From positions 1-64,000 of the forward strand of contig JAJDVJ010000055.1 in NCBI GenBank assembly GCA_022826205.1: a stretch of DNA of 64,000 nucleotides, in the 5' to 3' direction. The translations under genes and the position numbers were made by a program. Source of the DNA: Silicimonas sp. (GTDB taxonomy: Bacteria; Pseudomonadota; Alphaproteobacteria; Rhodobacterales; Rhodobacteraceae). Positions 18,395 through 26,808 of the stretch are shown here, in pieces. A model generated the notes under the pieces. The model had not been told where the DNA came from. It saw nothing but the letters and a program-made list of their open reading frames with translations, and searched no databases. Positions within the stretch are counted from its first letter, which is position 1, and every line of letters starts with the position of its first letter.

Positions 18395-19756
18395 TTACAT
18401 CAATTTGCGGCGCCGTGCCACGCGAATATCAAGTTCAGTGATCTTTTTCCGCAGCGTATTGCGGTTGATGCCCAGCAGTTCGGCGCATTTGGCCTGGTTA
18501 CCGCCCGTGGCATCAAGTGCCGTCTCGATCAGTGGCAATTCGACTTCGCGCAGGATCCGGTGGTAAAGCCCGGCTGGCGGAAGATGCCCTCCATGCAGGT
18601 CAAAGTATCTCCGGAGATGCTTGGCAACAGAAGTGGACACGCCGTCGTCGGCACCAAGCGTGGGAATGACCTCCGGCTGGTTATCAAGAACCGACTTCAC
18701 GTCCGATCGCAGAATCCGCATTTCTCCACCCATGAGCATCAGACGCCGCACGGTGTTTTCAAGCTGACGTACGTTGCCGGGCCAGGAATATGCGCGAAGA
18801 AGTTCGACGGCATGGCTGTCGAATTGACGTATCGGCAATCCATCCTGCTCGGCCCGCTGCGCGAAGTGCCGGGCAAGTAGCATGATGTCGTCGATCCGGT
18901 CTCGGAGCGGCGGCAGTTTCAATGTCATTCCGCTCAGCCGATAATACAGGTCTTGCCGAAAGCCGCCTTTGTCGATCGCGGCTGAAAGGTTGGTCTGCGT
19001 GGTCGCAATGATACGCGGGCCGTCCTCCTTCAAGTCGTCCAACATTCGAACGATGCGGGTTTGCGCTTCGAGCGGAAGGTCGGCGACTTCGTCGAGCAAT
19101 AAGGTTCCGTTCCGCGCCCGGTTCACCAACGAGGATGATTCCTCGACATTCTGGAAATCCGCTCCGGTCGCACTGACAAGCGGCATGGTGCGTCGATCGC
19201 CCAAGTCGTGAATGGTGCGTGCAATCAAGGACTTGCCCGTCCCGCTTTCGCCTGTAATCAAAATCGGCAGATCGGCATTCATCACCCGGGCAATCACTTG
19301 ATAGAGCGACTGCATGGCCCGACTGCGTCCTACAAGAGGCAGGTCCTCGGCAACGACCTCGTCCGCTTGGGACACTTGTGCACGAGACTGCGACCTGTCG
19401 GCAAGCGCCCGGCTCACCCGCTTCATCAGGTCGGGAAGATCGAAAGGCTTGGGCAAGTAGTGATATGCATCCGCCTCGGTTGCCTGGATCGCCGTGACGA
19501 TGGTGTTCTGCGCCGAGATCACGATTACCGGCAGATCAGGACGCAACGAGTTGATCTGCGGGACCAATTCGATTCCGTTCCCGTCCGGCATGATCACGTC
19601 GGTGATCACCAGATCGCCCTTTCCCTCGTTGACCCATCGCATCAAGGTAAGAAGCGAAGATGTGGCGTGAACCTTGCAGCCACCTCGGGTCAGGGCTTGG
19701 GTCAACACCGTTCGGATCGTGCGGTCGTCGTCAGCTACCAGTACCGTGCCATCCAT
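18395..19756 (-). CDS. ntrC: Nitrogen regulator NtrC (Rhodobacter type, no GAFTGA)
   Basis: The 453-residue response regulator has a receiver domain ([11 protein letters not shown], phospho-acceptor Asp53 in [12 protein letters not shown]), an AAA+ domain with Walker [10 protein letters not shown] and Walker [12 protein letters not shown], and a Fis-type DNA-binding end ([21 protein letters not shown]). The GAFTGA loop needed to contact sigma-54 is missing: the segment reads [15 protein letters not shown]. Rhodobacter capsulatus NtrC lacks the same loop and is known to activate the sigma-70 polymerase. It lies 15 bases downstream of ntrB, so the two are cotranscribed. It controls nitrogen assimilation when phosphorylated. 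Confidence 0.95.
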   Translation of the reverse strand: MDGTVLVADDDRTIRTVLTQALTRGGCKVHATSSLLTLMRWVNEGKGDLVITDVIMPDGNGIELVPQINSLRPDLPVIVISAQNTIVTAIQATEADAYHYLPKPFDLPDLMKRVSRALADRSQSRAQVSQADEVVAEDLPLVGRSRAMQSLYQVIARVMNADLPILITGESGTGKSLIARTIHDLGDRRTMPLVSATGADFQNVEESSSLVNRARNGTLLLDEVADLPLEAQTRIVRMLDDLKEDGPRIIATTQTNLSAAIDKGGFRQDLYYRLSGMTLKLPPLRDRIDDIMLLARHFAQRAEQDGLPIRQFDSHAVELLRAYSWPGNVRQLENTVRRLMLMGGEMRILRSDVKSVLDNQPEVIPTLGADDGVSTSVAKHLRRYFDLHGGHLPPAGLYHRILREVELPLIETALDATGGNQAKCAELLGINRNTLRKKITELDIRVARRRKLM

Positions 19757-19771
19757 TGGTCCCTCGCCGTG

Positions 19772-20842
19772 CTATTGTTGCTGATCTTTCGGGGCGGCTG
19801 GAAGCGACAGACGGAAGGCCGTCCTGCCCGGCGCACTGTCCACGGTGATCCAGCCATCATGGTCGGAAACTATCTTCGAAGCCAAGGCAAGGCCCAGACC
19901 GGTCCCGTTCTCCCGGCCTGAGACGAAAGGATCGAATATGCCTTGCAAGATGTTCGGCGGAACGCCAGGTCCGTCATCAACTATCTCGACATTCAGCACC
20001 AGTCCGGTCGTGCGTCCATTGCGTCGAATTTTCGACGACATGTCATAGAATGTCCGAATCAGGATGCGCCCGGGCGAACCGGCCGACGCTTCGGCAGCAT
20101 TCTTCAACAGGTTCGAGAAGACCTGCAGCATCTGGTCTTCGTCCACCCAAACCAATGGCAGTGACGGATCAAACTCGTCGACAAACTCCATGTGTGCCGC
20201 AAATCCCACCGATGCCGAACGTCTCGCACGAACAATGAGGTCGTGGACATTGACTGCCCGGCAGACCGGTGGCCGCAGGTTGCCGAACTGTTCCACCTGC
20301 TCGAGAAGCCCGAGAATGCGCCGCGTCTCGCTGACAATCAGATCGGTCAGCGCAAGATCATCCTTGACAAGGTTCATGCCAAGGAGCTGTGCAGCACCCG
20401 TGATGCCTGCCAGCGGGTTCTTGATCTCGTGCGCGAGCATTTCGGCCATGCCGATCGCGGACCTCGCGGCCGAGTTTCCGGATATCGCCTGATTCAGCCG
20501 CTCTCTCACGAACCTGGGTTCCACCAGCATTACAAGGTGATCGGATGTACCAACCATTGGCGCCAACTTGATGTCGCAGCGTTCAGCCACGTTGTCGCCC
20601 GTGATGACATTCAAGTTGTTCATGAATAACGGGGCTTGCTCGCGCCGAACTCTCGCGGCGTGCTCGGTCATTGGCGCGTCCGTGGCAAATGCATCGAATG
20701 CGGGCAAGCCGACTGACTGCCGGACGGACGAATTCAGGTAGCTTTCTGCCGCCGGGTTCATTCCAACGATCCTGTCCTTCTCGTCCAGCAGAATTGCCGG
20801 CACGGGAACAGACAACCAGAAGCCGTCCTGGATCTCGGTCAT
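19772..20842 (-). CDS. ntrB: Nitrogen sensor kinase NtrB (GlnL)
   Basis: NtrB is a cytosolic PAS-histidine kinase that phosphorylates NtrC under nitrogen limitation and is controlled by PII proteins. The 356-residue protein has a PAS domain (about residues 5-110, VPAILLDEKDRIVGMNPAA), His138 in MLAHEIKNPLAGI, and ATPase motifs LLKNAAEAS (N), DDGPGVP (G1) and GTGLGLALASKIV (G2). There is no membrane segment. In related genomes a dusB (nifR3) gene usually precedes ntrB in the same operon; here the 923 bases upstream hold no such gene. Confidence 0.94.
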   Translation of the reverse strand: MTEIQDGFWLSVPVPAILLDEKDRIVGMNPAAESYLNSSVRQSVGLPAFDAFATDAPMTEHAARVRREQAPLFMNNLNVITGDNVAERCDIKLAPMVGTSDHLVMLVEPRFVRERLNQAISGNSAARSAIGMAEMLAHEIKNPLAGITGAAQLLGMNLVKDDLALTDLIVSETRRILGLLEQVEQFGNLRPPVCRAVNVHDLIVRARRSASVGFAAHMEFVDEFDPSLPLVWVDEDQMLQVFSNLLKNAAEASAGSPGRILIRTFYDMSSKIRRNGRTTGLVLNVEIVDDGPGVPPNILQGIFDPFVSGRENGTGLGLALASKIVSDHDGWITVDSAPGRTAFRLSLPAAPKDQQQ

Positions 20843-21765
20843 TCATGAACCGCCGCGAACATCGATGTCGGAACCTGTTGCATGCCAGTGTCTGCGAATC
20901 TGATTCGGGATGTGACATTGACACGACTTCCAGGTTCGCGTGCCTGGATTGCCTGCACGCGGAATTGCGGCACTTCGCTCGGTCCTTCAGCTGGCGATGG
21001 GATCAGTGGCGGCCCATACGGAAATATCGAGAACCCAGACTCAATCACTGCTCCTGATGTCCCTTCTTCTGCACGGCGATCAATCACATCGACCCTGCCC
21101 GAGCAAAAACTACTACGTGTGACTGGAAATGCCCCAATATCTGGTCACTCCCAACCATGCATATCATCCGAAATTTTTTCCTTTTAGATCATGCCGTTGC
21201 GAAGGCGTCAAGACAGCAAGCGAAATCGATGCCGAATTCCTGAACGCTACGCTCCGACACAGGCCTCGGAATTCGCGGCGCCCTTGCGGGGCTGCAATTG
21301 ACCGGCGATGCGACGCATTTGGGCCTAGGTTGCCGACGGGGACTCGGACCCCAAGGCGAACTGTCCGCCAGAAACGAGACGACGCGGCGGCAATTCGCCA
21401 GCCAGTCCGCTCCGGGCCGGTCGAATTGGCACCGGGGATCAGCGCAGTGACGTGACGCACGTGATTGTCGCTGCGCAGGACCCGTACGTACCAGAGAGTG
21501 ACGTGGGCTTCCCGTATGTCGCCGATGGGGTTGGTGCGGCGAATGAACGATTTATCGGGTTCAAGAGAGTGCCGGGTCGCATGGCGCTGCATTTGAGACT
21601 TGGGAATTGAATTCAATGAAGAAAGTGGGCTGGAACGGAGGGTGCCACGATGGCCGAGTCGGGCGTCGAAGGTGTCAGGTTTAGGTTTGTCCTGGTTGGC
21701 TGGCATTGTCAGCAGCACGGGCACGGCATAGACATTGCGGCACCAAGTTTAGGATACGGCCCACG
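20843..21765. other. Gene-free stretch where dusB/ispD would be expected
   Basis: Between ntrB (leftward) and ispF (rightward) lie 923 bases without an intact gene. Related genomes often carry dusB (nifR3) beside ntrB and ispD beside ispF. I found no dusB catalytic motif or IspD motif in any frame. A minus-strand frame (21164-21724) and a short plus-strand frame near 21445-21607 are open but unrecognised. A 64-base segment at 21338-21401 can fold with TTGCCG/CGGCAA ends, but it is too short for a tRNA. Promoters for ntrB and ispF probably lie here. Confidence 0.45.
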
Positions 21766-22245
21766 ATGGACATTCGCCTAGGCAACGGCTTTGACGTACA
21801 TCGGTTTGGTCCCGGCAATCATGTCACGCTCTGCGGAGTGCATGTGCCCCATGATCGCGGCCTCGCTGGCCATTCGGACGCCGACGTCGCCATGCATGCA
21901 ATAACCGATGCGATATATGGCGCGGTGGCAGAGGGCGACATAGGCCAGCACTTTCCGCCGACAGACCCGCAATGGCAAGGTGCGGAAAGCGCAACGTTTC
22001 TGGAGCATGCGGTGGCGCTTGCCAACAAGCGAGGCTTTCAGATCGCAAATGTCGACACCACGATCATTTGCGAATTTCCGAAGATCGGTCCTCATGTGGC
22101 CACGATGCAAGCGCGGCTCTCCGAGATCATCGGTCTTGCCAGGGATCGAATCAGCGTAAAGGCAACAACGTCCGAGCAACTTGGGTTCACTGGCCGTGGC
22201 GAGGGCATTGCCGCAATTGCGACGGCCGCATTGGTGGCGAAGTGA
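21766..22245 (+). CDS. ispF: 2-C-methyl-D-erythritol 2,4-cyclodiphosphate synthase
   Basis: IspF makes MEcPP in the non-mevalonate isoprenoid pathway, using a zinc and a divalent metal per site in a homotrimer. The 159-residue protein has the N-terminal signature [11 protein letters not shown] (metal ligands Asp and His), [31 protein letters not shown], and the C-terminal [22 protein letters not shown] 21766 is chosen because it starts at [12 protein letters not shown]; an upstream in-frame start adds non-coding-like residues. Many alphaproteobacteria have an IspDF fusion, but here IspF stands alone. It overlaps pgpA by four bases (GTGA). Confidence 0.95.
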   Translation: MDIRLGNGFDVHRFGPGNHVTLCGVHVPHDRGLAGHSDADVAMHAITDAIYGAVAEGDIGQHFPPTDPQWQGAESATFLEHAVALANKRGFQIANVDTTIICEFPKIGPHVATMQARLSEIIGLARDRISVKATTSEQLGFTGRGEGIAAIATAALVAK

Positions 22246-22733
22246 CTCGGCGCCTTTTTCTCAGTTTCTTCTACGCTGGCTTTCTGCGCCCCGCACCTGG
22301 CACGTGGGGGTCGCTTGCGGCCCTTCCCGTAGCATGGGTGTTCTGGCAAGCAGGCGGATCGATTTTGCTTGCCGTCGCGATCATTGCCGCTCTTGCCGGA
22401 GGCACCATGGCGATAGCACGGGAGTTCGAGGAAAGCGGGATGCACGACCCTGGCTGGATCGTCATTGACGAAGTCGTAGGTCAATGGATTGCGCTTCTTC
22501 CGGTCGCTATCGGCGCCACGGTGTCGGGCGCGTCACCAACACGGCTATGGCCTGGCATCCTTGCGGCATTCGTGCTGTTCCGCCTGTTCGACATCTGGAA
22601 ACCATGGCTTGTGGGTCATGCGGACCGTCGTGAGGACGCGTTTGGGGTCATGCTTGATGACCTTTGGGCAGGCGTCTTCGCGGCATGCGGCGTCACGACT
22701 CTCGCGGCCCTTGCTCATTTTGCGCTCCTCTAA
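22242..22733 (+). CDS. pgpA: Phosphatidylglycerophosphatase A
   Basis: PgpA dephosphorylates phosphatidylglycerol phosphate to phosphatidylglycerol at the inner membrane. The 163-residue protein has several hydrophobic segments and the family motifs [20 protein letters not shown] at the N-terminus, [18 protein letters not shown] in the centre, [10 protein letters not shown] and [13 protein letters not shown] at the end, with conserved Asp and Glu residues that bind magnesium. The start is GTG at 22242, overlapping the ispF stop, and its TAA overlaps the next ATG by one base (TAATG). The three genes form a tightly coupled operon. Confidence 0.93.
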   Translation: MTRRLFLSFFYAGFLRPAPGTWGSLAALPVAWVFWQAGGSILLAVAIIAALAGGTMAIAREFEESGMHDPGWIVIDEVVGQWIALLPVAIGATVSGASPTRLWPGILAAFVLFRLFDIWKPWLVGHADRREDAFGVMLDDLWAGVFAACGVTTLAALAHFALL

Positions 22734-23212
22734 TGAACGTCTCCGATCTGATTGACCGTGCCCGGCGCTCGGGCGTGATGATCGCCACGGCAGAAAGCTG
22801 CACAGGTGGCCTGGTGGCAGCCAGCATTACCGACATTCCCGGCTCCTCAGACGTCTTTGAGCGCGGCTTTGTCACCTATTCGAACATGTCAAAAATCGAT
22901 CTGCTTGGAGTTGATTCCGGGATCATCGCCCGGCATGGAGCGGTAAGCCGGCAGGTTGCGAAAGCCATGGCCGAGGGTGCAATTAGGAACTCGGAAGCAC
23001 ATGTCGCCGTCTCGATAACCGGGGTCGCGGGCCCTGGCGGTTCCGGTCGCAAGCCCGAAGGGATGGTGTGCTTCGGCCTGGCCACGGTGAACTCCGACAC
23101 GTTTACCGAAACCCGGCGATTCGGCGCCGTCGGTCGCGAAAGCGTAAGAGCTGCCAGCGTTCATCACGCCTTGACTTTGCTCGATTCCGGCATTGCCGAA
23201 TTGCTCAAATGA
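22733..23212 (+). CDS. pncC: CinA C-terminal domain protein, nicotinamide-nucleotide amidase
   Basis: This 159-residue stand-alone CinA C-terminal domain is of the PncC type, which deamidates nicotinamide mononucleotide to nicotinic acid mononucleotide in NAD recycling. Diagnostic motifs are IATAESCTGGLVAASIT with the catalytic Ser, FERGFVTYSNMSKIDLLGV, HGAVSRQVAKAMAEGA and VSITGVAGPGGSGRKPEG. The N-terminal COG1058 domain of full-length CinA is absent, as is usual for proteins in this operon position. Its ATG overlaps the pgpA stop by one base. Confidence 0.9.
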   Translation: MNVSDLIDRARRSGVMIATAESCTGGLVAASITDIPGSSDVFERGFVTYSNMSKIDLLGVDSGIIARHGAVSRQVAKAMAEGAIRNSEAHVAVSITGVAGPGGSGRKPEGMVCFGLATVNSDTFTETRRFGAVGRESVRAASVHHALTLLDSGIAELLK

Positions 23213-23227
23213 TTGGCCAGTGACGTC

Positions 23228-23253
23228 AAATTTGCCAAAAAGTTAGGCAATTT
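23228..23253. promoter_or_regulatory. Inverted repeat upstream of amt
   Basis: The sequence AAATTTGCC-N9-GGCAATTT forms an inverted repeat about 105 bases upstream of the amt start (TTGCC at 23232-23236, GGCAA at 23246-23250). It could be an operator or the downstream hairpin of the pncC operon, but no T-run follows. I could not match it to the classical NtrC box (TGCAC..GTGCA). Confidence 0.3.
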
Positions 23254-23358
23254 CAGAAGCGCCCTCCAAAACGTGCAAATTCTGCGCCGTCTGGCTTTCG
23301 TTTCCAACGACGCTGCTGTTTCTGACTGCGCAGGCAGACCTTTGGAAGGAGAAGTTTC

Positions 23359-24540
23359 ATGGTTGGGGCAGACACGGCTTGGATCATTGTAGCCACGGCA
23401 CTCGTGCTACTTATGACATTGCCAGGACTGGCACTGTTTTACGGCGGGCTTGTGCGGGCACGAAACGTCTTGAGCGTCTTGATGCACTGCTATTCGATCG
23501 CTTGTCTCATGAGCATCTTGTGGCTGGTTGCGGGGTATTCGATTGCATTTGGCGACGGAACCGGAGGCATTTGGGGCGGACTCGGCAAGATGTTCCTGAA
23601 CGGCGTCGATGCGACCAGCCTTTCGGGGACGCTGCCCGAAGTCCTCTTTTTTGCGTTTCAGATGACATTCGCCATCATCACGCCCGCCCTGATTGTCGGT
23701 GCCTATGTGGAGCGCACCAAGTTCTCGTTCGTGCTCGCGTTCTCCGGGCTCTGGATGCTGATCTGCTACGCACCCGTGGTACATTGGATCTGGGGTGGCG
23801 GCATGCTGTCCGACGGAGGGATTCTCGGCGAGGTCGGAGTTCGCGACTTTGCCGGCGGCATCGTGGTTCACCAGACGGCGGGCATCGCCGCACTTGTTCT
23901 CGCCGTCCTGCTGGGCGCGCGAAAGGACAAGTCAAGACCGCCTCATAATCCCGGATACGTCATGGTAGGAGCTGCGCTGCTATGGGTCGGCTGGTACGGC
24001 TTCAATGGCGGTTCGCAGCTCGCGGCCGATGGCGGAGCTGCCATGGCGATAACCGTGACACACATTTCGGCCGCAACGGCTTCGCTGACCTGGGCACTGT
24101 GGGAGCGTATCAAGCACGGCAAAGCATCGCTCGTCGGCATGGTAACAGGCACCATTGCGGGGCTTGCATCCATCACGCCAGCCTCCGGCTTTGTCGGCCC
24201 TCTAGAAGCGCTCATCATTGGAGCCATAGCGGGCATTCTCTGCCTGGAGGGCGTCCACTTCATCCGTGACCGCCTCAAGATCGACGACACGCTCGACGTC
24301 TTTGCGGTGCACGGGATCGGTGGAATCTTTGGAACTGTCATGCTCGCGATTCTTGGCCACGCAAGTTGGGTTGGGCAACTCGGCGGCGTCGTGGTCGTAG
24401 GCCTTTATGCGACCGTCATTTCGATCATCATCGCCATGGCCTTGAAAGCGACTCTTGGCATGCGCGTCGACGAAGAGACGGAAGTGACCGGGCTCGACAT
24501 CGCGCAGAGTGGTGAGCGGGCATATGACATGACGTCCTGA
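23359..24540 (+). CDS. amt: Ammonium transporter (Amt/MEP/Rh family)
   Basis: The 393-residue protein forms a trimeric inner-membrane ammonium channel with eleven predicted membrane segments. Family landmarks are the start ADTAWIIVATALVLLMTLPG, ALFYGGLVRARNVLS, the signature DFAGGIVVHQTAGIAALV with the first pore histidine, YGFNGGSQLAADG, and the second pore histidine in DVFAVHGIGGIFGT. A strong AAGGAG precedes the ATG. No glnK/PII gene is adjacent, unlike the usual glnK-amtB pair. Regulation by the nearby NtrBC system is plausible but not shown. Confidence 0.95.
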   Translation: MVGADTAWIIVATALVLLMTLPGLALFYGGLVRARNVLSVLMHCYSIACLMSILWLVAGYSIAFGDGTGGIWGGLGKMFLNGVDATSLSGTLPEVLFFAFQMTFAIITPALIVGAYVERTKFSFVLAFSGLWMLICYAPVVHWIWGGGMLSDGGILGEVGVRDFAGGIVVHQTAGIAALVLAVLLGARKDKSRPPHNPGYVMVGAALLWVGWYGFNGGSQLAADGGAAMAITVTHISAATASLTWALWERIKHGKASLVGMVTGTIAGLASITPASGFVGPLEALIIGAIAGILCLEGVHFIRDRLKIDDTLDVFAVHGIGGIFGTVMLAILGHASWVGQLGGVVVVGLYATVISIIIAMALKATLGMRVDEETEVTGLDIAQSGERAYDMTS

Positions 24541-24585
24541 TTCCTTGGCGGGCGCGGCGCACTCTTGCCCCGCGCCCCAGGAATC
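24539..24585 (+). terminator. Stem-loop directly after amt
   Basis: Starting inside the amt stop codon, GATTCCT pairs with AGGAATC (24539-24545 and 24579-24585), enclosing a second GC-rich stem (GGGCGCGG with CCGCGCCC). The hairpin is stable, but only a purine-rich sequence follows it, so it may act as an mRNA 3' end stabiliser or a Rho-assisted stop rather than a classical terminator. Confidence 0.5.
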
Positions 24586-24734
24586 GGTCCGAAGAGCCGT
24601 CATCGAATCCGAGCCTTTCGGACCGGTGTGCCGCCGGGCAGACTCTTGCTTAGTTTCAGAGTAGCGATCATTGCCCGGCGGCCGGAAATCCTTCGTCCAC
24701 CTCCATGCATTCCACGCACTGCGTCTGGATACAC

Positions 24735-24900
24735 GCGCGATCCTCGGTACTTTGGCGGCAAGTCGCACACTCCACCGGATCCAGCATCACGTTCCCGATG
24801 ACAGGCATGCCGAATTTCCTGTTCTGATCACATATGAACATTTTGAAGATGGCGAGTGATGCCAACTGACAGGCTGAAAGATTTCAAGAGCGGGTCTTCG
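24735..24900 (+). repeat. Toxin-antitoxin-like promoter element, left copy
   Basis: This segment is clearly homologous to 31985-32170, in the same orientation. Shared blocks include GGATCCAGCATCACG, GGCATGCCGAA, a palindromic operator, and a plus-strand start whose peptide reads MPTDRLKDFK here and MPNISLKDAK there, at an identical 34-base offset from the operator. On the opposite strand both copies keep one frame reading FGMP..., then MLDPV..ATC..S..DR. The plus-strand frame (24859-24972, 37 codons) ends inside the 3' end of the PLP-lyase gene and has no toxin partner. I read it as the relic of a small two-gene module. The two copies bracket the catabolic module. Confidence 0.6.
24825..24840. 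promoter_or_regulatory. Palindromic operator-like site, left copy
   Basis: TGATCACATATGAACA occupies the same place as the perfect palindrome of the right copy (32094-32109), 34 bases before the small plus-strand start. One arm has one mismatch here. Self-regulating antitoxins bind such palindromes in their own promoters; the assignment is inferred. Confidence 0.4.
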
Positions 24901-24951
24901 ATCCTTGTCGATGAGGCAACCAAGCGCAACTCAATGGCAGGCAACGCTCTG

Positions 24952-26424
24952 CTATCTGCCGTTGAACCGTAGAATCATTTCATCCCAAAGTGGGACCAAG
25001 GCAGACAGGCCGTCCCAGAATGACTGGTCCCGACGGCGGTCAAAATCCTCTAGCGAAATGCCTTGCTGCTCGACCCATGTATAATAGCCCAGGTTGAATA
25101 TGCGCTCCCTTTCAAATCGACGTAATTCCTGCATATGGTCGATGCCGGTGCCAAGAATGTAGCGACCAAAAGTCTCCGCGGCGGTGAAATCGTCGAATTG
25201 GCCACCGAAGTGCCTGTTCGCAGCAATGCCGATCTCGGTCTCGTACATGTCTGCTCCGTCGGTCGCCACGGTAAGCACAACATCACGTTCACCCAGTTCC
25301 ATGTATCTGGCGTACTTGATCGCTCCGAGGACATTGGCAATTGAAGACAGCCCCAGATTTCCCAGGCTGGCTATCAGTTCCTGGCCGATGCCTCTGTGGT
25401 CCGAGAGATATTTTCGTCCAACCGAAGTATTGAACAAAACGTTCAAACCGTCACAGGCGCTGCCTGACACGCCGATCACGAAGTCGGACGCCATGACATT
25501 GTGGATCAGCGGGACGTGCTTGTCCCCGATCCCCTGAATGTTGTGTTCGCCATAGCCGTTGTACAACAGGGTCGGGCACTCCAGAGCTTCGATCACGCCG
25601 ATGTCTGTGCCGAGAACCCGTTTCAGATGTTCCCCAGCCGCCAGCGTTCCACCCGAACCGCTTGCAGCAACGAATGCGCGCGGGCGCAGATCGTGATCGG
25701 CATTCAGATGCTCGGAGACGCGTTGCATGGCCGGGCCGGTCACCGAGCGGTGAATGATGTAGTTTCCAAATTCGCTGAACTGGTTGAGAATCAAGTTCTC
25801 CGGATCCTTGGCCAAGAAATTGCAAGCGTCGTAAATCTCCTTCACGTTGCTTTCGGTGCCCGGCGTGCGATGGATGTCGTCGGAATCCACAAGCCACCGA
25901 TTGAGCCAGTTGAACCGTTCTCGGCTCATGCCCTCGGGCAGTACCGCGATGGAGCGGCATCCCAGCAAAGTGGCGATCGCTACACCGCCACGGCAATAGT
26001 TGCCAGTCGATGGCCAGACCGCCCTATGCCTGGTCGCATCGAAGGTGCCAGAGAGAAGACGCGGAATCAGGCATCCATAGGCTGCGAGCACCTTGTGCGT
26101 GCCGATCATCGGAAAACGGTTCCCCAAAGCCACCGCTATCCTGGCCTTTACTCCAGTCAGCGCTTCCGGAAGAACGACGTGTTCAGGCACATCAACCAGG
26201 CTTCTCCGGTCCGTGCCATTGTGCCAATGCACCCGAAACAGATTGCGGGTGTCAGGCCCATCGGGATCGGCATCAGCGATTTCCCTGGATTTCGAGGCAA
26301 GATGAACCGTGGGATCGGCAAGTTCCAGAATCCTGGGAAGAACTACGCCGGCACTTCGCAGCTTTTCGACATTTCGATCATACGCGGTACGATCGACTAC
26401 CCTCTCTTCCAATCCGGGGAACAT
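24952..26424 (-). CDS. Fold-type-II PLP-dependent lyase (cysteine synthase / threonine synthase superfamily)
   Basis: The 490-residue cytosolic enzyme belongs to the tryptophan-synthase-beta fold. The Schiff-base lysine is probably Lys111 in PMIGTHKVLAAYG, the substrate loop is STGNYCRGG (139-147), and the phosphate-binding loop is AASGSGGT. Late motifs include GVSGSACDGLNVLF and VATDGADMYETE. It is longer than cysteine synthase (about 320 residues) and diaminopropionate lyase, matching a poorly characterised bacterial subfamily. It may cleave or eliminate an amino acid made by the hydrolases upstream (26809-31558). It ends beside the left repeat copy. A single transcript with those genes is uncertain because 384 bases separate it from the next gene. 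Confidence 0.8.
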   Translation of the reverse strand: MFPGLEERVVDRTAYDRNVEKLRSAGVVLPRILELADPTVHLASKSREIADADPDGPDTRNLFRVHWHNGTDRRSLVDVPEHVVLPEALTGVKARIAVALGNRFPMIGTHKVLAAYGCLIPRLLSGTFDATRHRAVWPSTGNYCRGGVAIATLLGCRSIAVLPEGMSRERFNWLNRWLVDSDDIHRTPGTESNVKEIYDACNFLAKDPENLILNQFSEFGNYIIHRSVTGPAMQRVSEHLNADHDLRPRAFVAASGSGGTLAAGEHLKRVLGTDIGVIEALECPTLLYNGYGEHNIQGIGDKHVPLIHNVMASDFVIGVSGSACDGLNVLFNTSVGRKYLSDHRGIGQELIASLGNLGLSSIANVLGAIKYARYMELGERDVVLTVATDGADMYETEIGIAANRHFGGQFDDFTAAETFGRYILGTGIDHMQELRRFERERIFNLGYYTWVEQQGISLEDFDRRRDQSFWDGLSALVPLWDEMILRFNGR

Positions 26425-26808
26425 TCCTGCTCCTTTCTTTGACTGTTCAGGCGCGTGGTTCAGACGATCCCTGAACCGCTACCATGCGGTCGGGCATCGC
26501 AAGAGCATTGAATTTGGATTCGAGGCGCCCTGCGGCCCTAGAATTGTTTGCCGGCAAGGATCGTCCGCGACTCTTCCGAAGGCAATACGCTAAGGCCACC
26601 AGGCACAGGACGAGTACATGATCTCTGGCAAATTGCCGATGCAACTCAAACCCTTTCAACCCAATCCGGACGAGCCCGGGTTTCCACCATGCCGAGGGAC
26701 CGGTTGAGGATTCGCGCAGTCGCCGTCCCGTTGACCCAAAACCACCATTTCAGCAACCGGTATGCATAGGCTGGCGCTGTCGAGCCGAACCGATCACTGC
26801 CATACATG
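26425..26808. other. Gap upstream of the PLP-lyase gene
   Basis: The 384 bases hold no supportable gene. A 70-codon minus-strand frame (26447-26659) has no recognisable features. The gap is long for genes within one operon and may carry the lyase promoter. Confidence 0.4.

Noticed and set aside
21338-21401. tRNA-like fold on the minus strand (TTGCCG and CGGCAA ends, T-arm-like GGGG-TCCGAGT-CCCC)
   Set aside because: Only 64 bases lie between the paired ends, the T-loop has a wrong base, and no anticodon arm can be drawn.
25501-26442. A 313-codon plus-strand open frame
   Set aside because: It is antisense to the PLP-lyase gene and lacks any motif; the lyase has an intact active-site set.
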